DNA of 64,000 nt from Inquilinus limosus_F. GTDB lineage: Bacteria; Pseudomonadota; Alphaproteobacteria; DSM-16000; Inquilinaceae. The notes under the pieces are model-generated. The model did not search any database. It saw nothing but the letters and a program-made list of their open reading frames with translations, and was not told the DNA's origin. Positions 59,547 to 64,000 of this stretch are shown one piece after another. The stretch lies in contig NZ_JAHVDK010000003.1 of the NCBI RefSeq assembly GCF_051487185.1, positions 283,484-347,483 on the forward strand. The letters are read 5' to 3'. Both the position numbers and the translations under genes were made by a program. Position 1 is the first letter of the stretch. Every line of letters starts with the position of its first letter.

Positions 59547-60182
59547 ATGTTCGATCCGGCAACGCTCGCCCTGTTCGTGGCCGCGGCCCTGGCGCTGAAC
59601 CTCACGCCCGGCCCCGACATGCTGTTCTGCTTCGCCAACGGCGTCGCCCGCGGACCGCGCGCCGGCCTGGCGGCGGCGCTCGGCATCGGCGGTGGGGCGG
59701 CGGTGCACACCGTGGCGGCGGCGCTCGGCCTGGCCGGGCTGTTCGCCGCCTCGCCGACCGCCTTCGAGATCCTGCGCTGGGGCGGCGCCGCCTATCTGCT
59801 GTGGCTGGCGGTGAAGGCCCTGCGCGGCGCCGGCGCCGGGCTCGGGGCGGCCGGGCCGCTGCCGCCGCGGCCGGCGGGCCGGATCTTCCTCGATGGCATG
59901 GTCACCAACGTCCTGAACCCGAAGGTGGCACTGTTCTTCATCGCCTTCCTGCCGCAATTCGTGGACCCTGCGCACAGCGCGGCGCTGCAGATCCTGGTGC
60001 TGGGCACGCTGGGCAACTTCTCCGGCACTATCGTCAACGCCCTGGTCGGCACCTCGTCCGGCGGCGTCGGCCAGCTCCTGTCCCGCCGGCCGATCGTGGC
60101 GCGGCTGCTGAACGGCTTCACCGGCGTCGTCTTTCTCGGCCTTGCGGCGCGGCTGGTGCTGGCCGACGGGCGGCCGAAATAG
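59547..60182 (+). CDS. LysE/RhtB family amino acid exporter
   Basis: A 211-residue protein with about six helices and family motifs LNLTPGPDMLFCFANGVARGPRAGLAAALGI and NVLNPKVALFFIAFLPQFVDP. It exports an amino acid or derivative. It follows the D-amino-acid dehydrogenase by 84 bases and may be in its operon. A second, distant LysE-type gene lies at 28901. Confidence 0.87.
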   Translation: MFDPATLALFVAAALALNLTPGPDMLFCFANGVARGPRAGLAAALGIGGGAAVHTVAAALGLAGLFAASPTAFEILRWGGAAYLLWLAVKALRGAGAGLGAAGPLPPRPAGRIFLDGMVTNVLNPKVALFFIAFLPQFVDPAHSAALQILVLGTLGNFSGTIVNALVGTSSGGVGQLLSRRPIVARLLNGFTGVVFLGLAARLVLADGRPK

Positions 60183-60260
60183 CGTTTCGATTTCCCGCGT
60201 GCGCGGCGCACGGCCCCTGTTAGATTGTTGCCCGAACCCAGCGTCAGTTTCGGGGCCGGA

Positions 60261-62228
<1,968 letters not shown>

Positions 62229-62229
62229 C

Positions 62230-63138
62230 ATGCTCCCGGCCAAAGTCCGAATCGTCGAGGTCGGCCCGCGCGACGGGCTGCAGAACGAGAAGGCAGTGGT
62301 GCCGCTCGAGGCCAAGGTCGAGCTGATCGACCTTCTGTCGGCGACCGGGCTGACCACGATCGAGGCCGGCGCCTTCGTCAGCCCGAAATGGGTGCCGCAG
62401 ATGGCCGATTCGGCCGAGGTGATGGCCCGGATTGCGCGGGCGCCCGGCGTCTCCTACCCGGTGCTGGTGCCGAACGAGACCGGGCTCGACGCCGCGCTCG
62501 CCGCCGGGGCGACCGAGATCGCGGTGTTCGGCGCCGCCTCGGAGAGCTTCAGCCGCCGCAACATCAACTGCTCGATCGCCGAGAGCCTGGCCCGATTCGC
62601 CCCGGTCGTCGCCCGGGCCCGGGCCGTGGGGCTGAAGGTGCGCGGCTATGTCTCGTGCGTGCTGGGCTGTCCTTATGAAGGAGAGGTGCCGCCGATGAAG
62701 GTGGCCGAGGTTTCGGCCGCCCTGTTCGCCCTCGGCTGCTATGAGATCAGCCTGGGCGACACCATCGGCGTCGGCACGCCCGGCAAGGCGGTGGCGATGA
62801 TCGAGGCCGTGGCGGCGCGGGTCTCGCGCGACTCGCTGGCGGTGCATTTCCACGACACCTACGGCATGGCCGTCGCCAACATCCACGCGGCGCTGGAGCG
62901 TGGCATCGCCGTGGTCGATTCGGCGGTGGCGGGGCTCGGCGGCTGCCCCTATGCCAAGGGCGCCACGGGCAATGTCGCGACCGAGGATGTGCTCTATCTT
63001 CTCGATGGCCTCGGCATCGCCAGCGGCGTCGCCATGGACCGGCTGCTCGACGCCACCCGATTCGTCTCGGGCGTGCTAGGCCGGCCGCCGGTGTCCAGGG
63101 TGGCTCGGGCGATGATCGCCCGCGACGCCGACGTCTGA
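62230..63138 (+). CDS. liuE: Hydroxymethylglutaryl-CoA lyase
   Basis: A 302-residue lyase. It starts with the catalytic-site segment VEVGPRDGLQNEK and has SFSRRNINCSIAESL, YVSCVLGCPYEG, HFHDTYGMAVANIHAAL and the cysteine loop GLGGCPYAKGATGNVATED. It cleaves HMG-CoA to acetoacetate and acetyl-CoA, the last step of leucine breakdown. It begins 1 base after the liuD stop. Confidence 0.95.
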   Translation: MLPAKVRIVEVGPRDGLQNEKAVVPLEAKVELIDLLSATGLTTIEAGAFVSPKWVPQMADSAEVMARIARAPGVSYPVLVPNETGLDAALAAGATEIAVFGAASESFSRRNINCSIAESLARFAPVVARARAVGLKVRGYVSCVLGCPYEGEVPPMKVAEVSAALFALGCYEISLGDTIGVGTPGKAVAMIEAVAARVSRDSLAVHFHDTYGMAVANIHAALERGIAVVDSAVAGLGGCPYAKGATGNVATEDVLYLLDGLGIASGVAMDRLLDATRFVSGVLGRPPVSRVARAMIARDADV

Positions 63139-63181
63139 TTTATCCCGGAGCCTGGTCGCACGCTGCGGCCACGGAGGAACT

Positions 63182-63601
63182 GTGCCTGTCCATCTGTTGA
63201 AGGTCGCCGTCGGCATCGCCGACCCGGCCCAGCTCGAAGCGGTCCAGCAGGGCCGGCGCCATGTCGTCGACGGGCGCGAGGTCGTGTTCGGCTATACCAA
63301 GCGCATGCCGACGCGACGGGATGAGCTGATCGACGGCGGCTCGATCTTCTGGGTGATCCGCCACGTCATCCTGGTGCGGCAGCGGATCCTCGACATGGTC
63401 ATGGTGACCGACGAGGACGACGACACCTATTGCCGCCTGCTCTACGACCCGCAGCTGGTGCCGGTCGAGGCACGGCCGCTGCGCGCCTTCCAGGGCTGGC
63501 GCTATCTCGATCCGGAGGCGGCGCCGCGCGATCTGAGCTCGTCGGAAAGCGACCTGCCGGCCCATCTGCAGCAGGAACTCAGGGCGCTCGGGCTGCTCTG
63601 A
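63182..63601 (+). CDS. DUF1489 family protein
   Basis: A 139-residue protein with the DUF1489 pattern VHLLKVAVGIADPAQLEAVQQ, VFGYTKRMPTRRDELIDGGSIFWVI, ILVRQRILDM, AFQGWRYLDPEAAPRDL. The family is alphaproteobacterial and of unknown function. The GTG start at 63182 follows CGGAGGAACT. It lies 43 bases after liuE. Confidence 0.9.
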   Translation: MPVHLLKVAVGIADPAQLEAVQQGRRHVVDGREVVFGYTKRMPTRRDELIDGGSIFWVIRHVILVRQRILDMVMVTDEDDDTYCRLLYDPQLVPVEARPLRAFQGWRYLDPEAAPRDLSSSESDLPAHLQQELRALGLL

Positions 63602-63653
63602 TCGGGGCTCTCGGGGGCTCCGAAAAGAAATTCACGGAAGTGCAAAAAAGCTC

Positions 63654-63682
63654 TTGCGTGGCCCGGATCACCCCCCTATAAA
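63654..63682 (+). promoter_or_regulatory. Strong promoter, probably of an rRNA operon
   Basis: TTGCGT (63654-63659), a 17-base spacer and TATAAA (63677-63682) form a sigma-70-type promoter of the style seen before alphaproteobacterial rRNA operons. It lies behind an A-rich stretch (63620-63650). Transcription should start near 63690. Confidence 0.6.
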
Positions 63683-64000
63683 CCCGCTCACCGACGGCGA
63701 CGCCGCGGCGACGAACTCGAAAGAGAGCGACGCAGCGGAGGGCAGCCAAAAGAAGGTTGCAAAAGCCGGGTCGGGACACTACATCGACGTTTCTGCCCTG
63801 GCGGGCCGGCCCTGGAAGGGGAAGGCGCGACGGGCGGATGCGGCTCTGGAGGGGGGCGAGAGCTCTCGGAAGGGCGCGGATCTTGGACAAGTGAGTTGAA
63901 GTGGAGAAGGGATACGCGGCCGGCGGTTTGGTCTCTGGATGAGAGGCGAAGCAAGCGGGCGCGGTATCTCGGACGCTAGTAGAGTCATGAGCGTCGGGCT
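63683..64000 (+). other. Untranslated leader, probably upstream of 16S rRNA
   Basis: About 310 bases to the window end carry no gene with a ribosome site; the open frames here look non-coding in composition and are short. A stretch around 63888-63925 resembles the leader/spacer text of alphaproteobacterial rrn operons from memory. The 16S gene itself would begin past base 64000, so this is inference. Confidence 0.45.

Noticed and set aside
63654..63899. Small open frames at the window end as genes
   Set aside because: They lack ribosome sites, overlap the promoter or leader, and have no plausible protein features.

Overview
The window is a GC-rich (about 70%) chromosomal segment of an alphaproteobacterium. 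The usg homologue, the plant-type GshA, the GcvA/GntR/TRAP gene mix, a CIRCE-controlled groES-groEL pair and a METTL20-like methyltransferase all fit. A member of the Rhodospirillales (Azospirillum/Inquilinus relatives) is my best guess, but this is an inference from gene content and style. Coding density is high, genes lie on both strands, and many neighbours are coupled by 4-base ATGA or GTGA overlaps. I see no phage, insertion sequence, CRISPR array or tRNA.

Layout. 1-5 kb: start of a histone-deacetylase-like gene (cut by the window edge), a K+/H+ antiporter, a TetR regulator divergent from a SnoaL-like gene, and an M20 amidohydrolase. 5-9 kb: DUF952-pyrD operon, a 72-residue protein behind a textbook sigma-54 promoter with phased upstream dyads, and an MHYT-domain histidine kinase. 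9.2-10.1 kb: a lower-GC pair (lipoprotein plus small protein) that collides with the 3' end of an OmpR-type kinase/regulator pair. 12.5-16.6 kb: LysR, YbfB/YjiJ-type MFS and a lone SdhA paralogue. 16.6-19.4 kb: a choline-binding protein with a betainyl-CoA-type thioesterase, then a D,D-carboxypeptidase. 19.7-26.3 kb: an S24-like regulator with lost catalytic residues, a class IV aminotransferase, FkbM methyltransferase, DUF1624 protein, ECF sigma with its NrsF-type partner, DUF1223 protein, and a Fur-box-preceded tandem paralogue pair. 26.3-32.1 kb: single-domain response regulator, NTF2-like protein, SPOUT methyltransferase, Rhizobium-type asparaginase, LysE exporter, GNAT, aminotransferase and usg.

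32.3-38.2 kb: GntR regulator with three phased operator repeats in front of a TRAP transporter (dctPQM), then groES-groEL with promoter, CIRCE and terminator. 38.3-45 kb: L,D-transpeptidase, REP-like element, METTL20-like methyltransferase, a small CSSPPCY protein coupled to DUF488, ubiA, a decayed LysR gene beside a class IV aminotransferase, and a GlxA-type regulator divergent from an isonitrile-hydratase-like protein. 45-51.3 kb: rsmE, gshA, and the ATP-grasp / alpha-E / transglutaminase / Anbu cluster. 51.9-63.1 kb: leucine (isovalerate) catabolism genes liuB, liuC, liuD and liuE, split by about 5.7 kb that hold a GH20 hexosaminidase with a DasR/NagQ-like operator, a D-amino-acid dehydrogenase, an MBL protein and a LysE exporter. 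The last 400 bases carry a strong promoter and an untranslated leader that probably precedes an rRNA operon starting just beyond the window.

The most interesting points are the sigma-54/enhancer-like module in front of an unknown 72-residue protein (6.5-6.9 kb), the iron-box-preceded tandem paralogues (25.2-26.2 kb), the low-GC gene pair at 9.3-10.1 kb, and the Anbu cluster.
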